Shown here: positions 35,533-37,170 of the stretch, in pieces
Layout: the number at the start of each line of letters is the position of its first letter
Numbering within the stretch: position 1 is the first letter of the stretch
Origin: Pirellulaceae bacterium
GTDB taxonomy: Bacteria > Planctomycetota > Planctomycetia > Pirellulales > Pirellulaceae
Assembly: GCA_023382975.1 (NCBI GenBank)
Contig: JAHDXO010000086.1
Coordinates: 1 to 37,170, forward strand
DNA: 37,170 nt
Direction: 5' to 3'
Notes under the pieces: generated by a model
The model's database searches: none
Told to the model about the DNA's origin: nothing
Seen by the model: the letters and a program-made list of their open reading frames with translations, nothing else
Position numbers and translations under genes: made by a program

Positions 35533-37059
35533 ATGCTGACAAAATCCGCGTTTCCACACGAGCCACGTTCCGCGTTGCTCGGATCGATTCCCCATCTTGT
35601 GCAGTCGCGCCGCGAGTTCCTTTGGCGAAGCGGCGGCGGCTTGGGCGGTATCGCTCTGGCCGCTCTGCTGAACGACGAACACTTGCTGGGCGCGTCGCCG
35701 TCCGTCCAGCCGGGCGTCCACCATCCGCCTCGGGCGAAACGGGTTGTCCAATTGTTCATGGCCGGCGCGGCCAGCCATTTGGATCTATTCGACTTCAAGC
35801 CCGAACTGGTGAAACACCACGGCCAGCCGTCGGATTTCGGCGAGCATGTCGAAGCGTTTCAGAACGGACTGGGGCCCTGGCTGCGACCCGTCTGGGATTT
35901 CAAACCGTACGGCCAATGCGGGAAACTGCTGAGCGAAGTCATTTCCCCGCTGGGCGATGTGGTCGACGAGCTTGCCTTTGTCCACAACATGGTCGGCAAG
36001 ACGGGTGTTCACAGCCAGGCGACGCTGCTGCAAGCCACCGGCTTCGACCGCCCCGGTTTTCCTTCGATGGGCGCGTGGATCAGTTACGGCCTGGGCAGCA
36101 TGAACGAGAATTTACCGGCCTTCGTCGTGCTGCCCGACCACCGCGGACTGGCTTCCAACGGCACGAAGAACTGGGACAGCGCATTCCTGCCGTCCCAGCA
36201 CCAGGGCACCATCGTCCACCCCGACCGTGACCAGCCGATCACCGATTTGTTCCCCGCGGCACAAGGCGACTTCGTTACGCCCGACAGTGATGGGGCCGCC
36301 GTGCCGTTGATCAATCGATTGAATCGTCTGCACGCCGTTGATCGCGACGACGACGGACGCTTGGACGCGCGCATCCGCAGCTATGAACTGGCGGCGCGGA
36401 TGCAGACCGCAGCACCCGAAGCGTTGGACACTTCGGACGAGCCGGCGCAAATTCTGCGGATGTACGGCCTGGACCACATTCCGTCGTCGTGGCCTGCCGA
36501 GATCAACGCGGCGGAAGAGACGGTTTACTTCGCTCAGAAGTGTCTCGCCGCAAGACGAATGCTGGAACGCGGCGTGCGGTTCGTTCAGATCTGGTCCGGC
36601 AACGATAACGGCTTTCCGCGCCGCAACTGGGACAGCCACGAGGACGTGCAACGCGACCACGGGCCGCTGGCGCTGGGCATGGCGCGCGGTGCGGCCGCAC
36701 TGATCCGCGACCTGAAACAGCGAGGCATGCTGGACGACACGATCGTGCTGTGGACCACCGAATTCGGGCGAATGCCGTCGTCCCAAGGCGGCAAGGGCCG
36801 CGACCACAACCCGTACTGTTTCACGAACTGGCTGGCCGGCGGCGGCATCCGCGGCGGCGTCTCGTTTGGACCGAGCGATCCGTGGGGCTACAAGCCGCTG
36901 GACCGCAGCCAACCCACGCGAGTCTACGACATCCACGCCACGATCCTGCATCTGCTGGGCATCGACCACACGCGTCTGACCGTCCGCCACAACGGCATCG
37001 ACCGCCGCCTGACCGACGTCCACGGCCACGTCATCCACGGCATCTTGAAGAACACCTAG
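35533..37059 (+). CDS. DUF1501 family protein
   Basis: 508 residues. A twin-arginine-like start (SRREFLWRSGGGLGGIALAALL) implies export of the folded protein. Characteristic DUF1501 sequence follows: VQLFMAGAASHLDLFDFKP, HNMVGKTGVHSQATLL, VWSGN-like IWSGNDNGFPRRNWDSHED, then VLWTTEFGRMPSSQGGKGRDHNPY and a closing HATILHLLGIDHTRL. The fold is related to the alkaline-phosphatase/sulfatase superfamily, and several Asp/His residues in those blocks could bind metal, but the true activity is unknown. It starts 45 bases after the PSD1 stop, with AGGAG ~12 bases before the ATG, so the pair is one transcription unit. Confidence 0.95.
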   Translation: MLTKSAFPHEPRSALLGSIPHLVQSRREFLWRSGGGLGGIALAALLNDEHLLGASPSVQPGVHHPPRAKRVVQLFMAGAASHLDLFDFKPELVKHHGQPSDFGEHVEAFQNGLGPWLRPVWDFKPYGQCGKLLSEVISPLGDVVDELAFVHNMVGKTGVHSQATLLQATGFDRPGFPSMGAWISYGLGSMNENLPAFVVLPDHRGLASNGTKNWDSAFLPSQHQGTIVHPDRDQPITDLFPAAQGDFVTPDSDGAAVPLINRLNRLHAVDRDDDGRLDARIRSYELAARMQTAAPEALDTSDEPAQILRMYGLDHIPSSWPAEINAAEETVYFAQKCLAARRMLERGVRFVQIWSGNDNGFPRRNWDSHEDVQRDHGPLALGMARGAAALIRDLKQRGMLDDTIVLWTTEFGRMPSSQGGKGRDHNPYCFTNWLAGGGIRGGVSFGPSDPWGYKPLDRSQPTRVYDIHATILHLLGIDHTRLTVRHNGIDRRLTDVHGHVIHGILKNT

Positions 37060-37113
37060 AACCGACCGGGATAGGGAAGATTTAGGGTTCGGTTTGTCGT
37101 GAGACGGTTCTCT

Positions 37114-37170
37114 CCTTGTACGACGGACATCCTTGTACGACGGACATCCTTGTACGACGGACATCCTTGT
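37114..37170. repeat. 17-bp tandem repeat at the right edge
   Basis: The unit CCTTGTACGACGGACAT occurs at 37114-37130, 37131-37147 and 37148-37164 without mismatch, and a partial copy (CCTTGT) runs out of the window at 37170. The array therefore probably continues. It lies after the DUF1501 stop, in a non-coding gap. Each unit contains the near-palindrome GTAC. Confidence 0.9.

Noticed and set aside
37114..37170. CRISPR array at the right edge
   Set aside because: The units are directly adjacent with no spacer and only 17 bp long.

Overview
The window looks like chromosomal DNA from a member of the Planctomycetota, most likely a Pirellulales-type bacterium (lineage is inference). The evidence is the gene content: four formylglycine-type sulfatases, a 'planctomycete cytochrome c' plus DUF1549/DUF1553 protein followed by a DUF1501 protein, Tat-exported sugar-isomerase-like and PQQ-propeller-like proteins, a DUF4175-type membrane coiled-coil protein, and several families of short hairpin-forming intergenic repeats. 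The DNA is GC-rich and gene-dense. I see no tRNA, rRNA, CRISPR array, transposase or phage gene, and no gene-free stretch longer than 300 bases.

Layout. Bases 1-306 are the 3' end of a gene with internal repeats. A repeat-rich gap (307-586) separates it from a secreted alpha/beta-hydrolase on the minus strand (587-1606). A divergent promoter region then leads to a tightly packed plus-strand run (1838-10277): DUF4175-like protein, small secreted protein, Tat-exported alpha-toroid protein, NPCBM-domain protein and an OleC-like acyl-AMP ligase. A second plus-strand run (10433-16287) begins with a 2-keto-3-deoxypentonate dehydratase-like enzyme and an alpha-ketoglutarate-semialdehyde dehydrogenase, which together form the lower half of an oxidative pentose route. 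It continues with a large secreted glycosidase-like protein and a histidine phosphatase. A NikL-like protein (minus) and a Ca2+/Na+ antiporter (plus) are divergent from a spacer holding an 18-bp perfect palindrome.

Bases 18320-21020 form a minus-strand operon: a CPA2 antiporter fused to a PTS EIIA domain, followed by two overlapping small genes for cysteine-rich paralogues. Bases 21129-25793 form a minus-strand operon of three sulfatases. Across a divergent promoter region with a possible operator lies a plus-strand series: PIG-L deacetylase, Gfo/Idh/MocA oxidoreductase, a fourth sulfatase, Tat-exported TIM-barrel isomerase, PQQ-like propeller, PSD1/cytochrome protein and DUF1501 protein. The window ends in a 17-bp tandem repeat.

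The right half (21-37 kb) reads as a gene set for breaking down sulfated, probably N-acetylated, polysaccharides. Sulfatases would remove sulfate, the PIG-L enzyme would remove acetyl groups, and the oxidoreductase and isomerase would convert released sugars. The extracytoplasmic heme/DUF1501 pair has an unknown but lineage-typical role. The keto-deoxy-pentonate operon and the glycosidase-like protein in the left half fit the same carbohydrate-scavenging life. These links are inference from gene order. The least explained items are the antiporter-EIIA/Cys-rich paralogue operon, the hairpin repeat families (one with a compensatory base-pair change between copies), and the 24-bp inverted repeat before the PSD1 gene.
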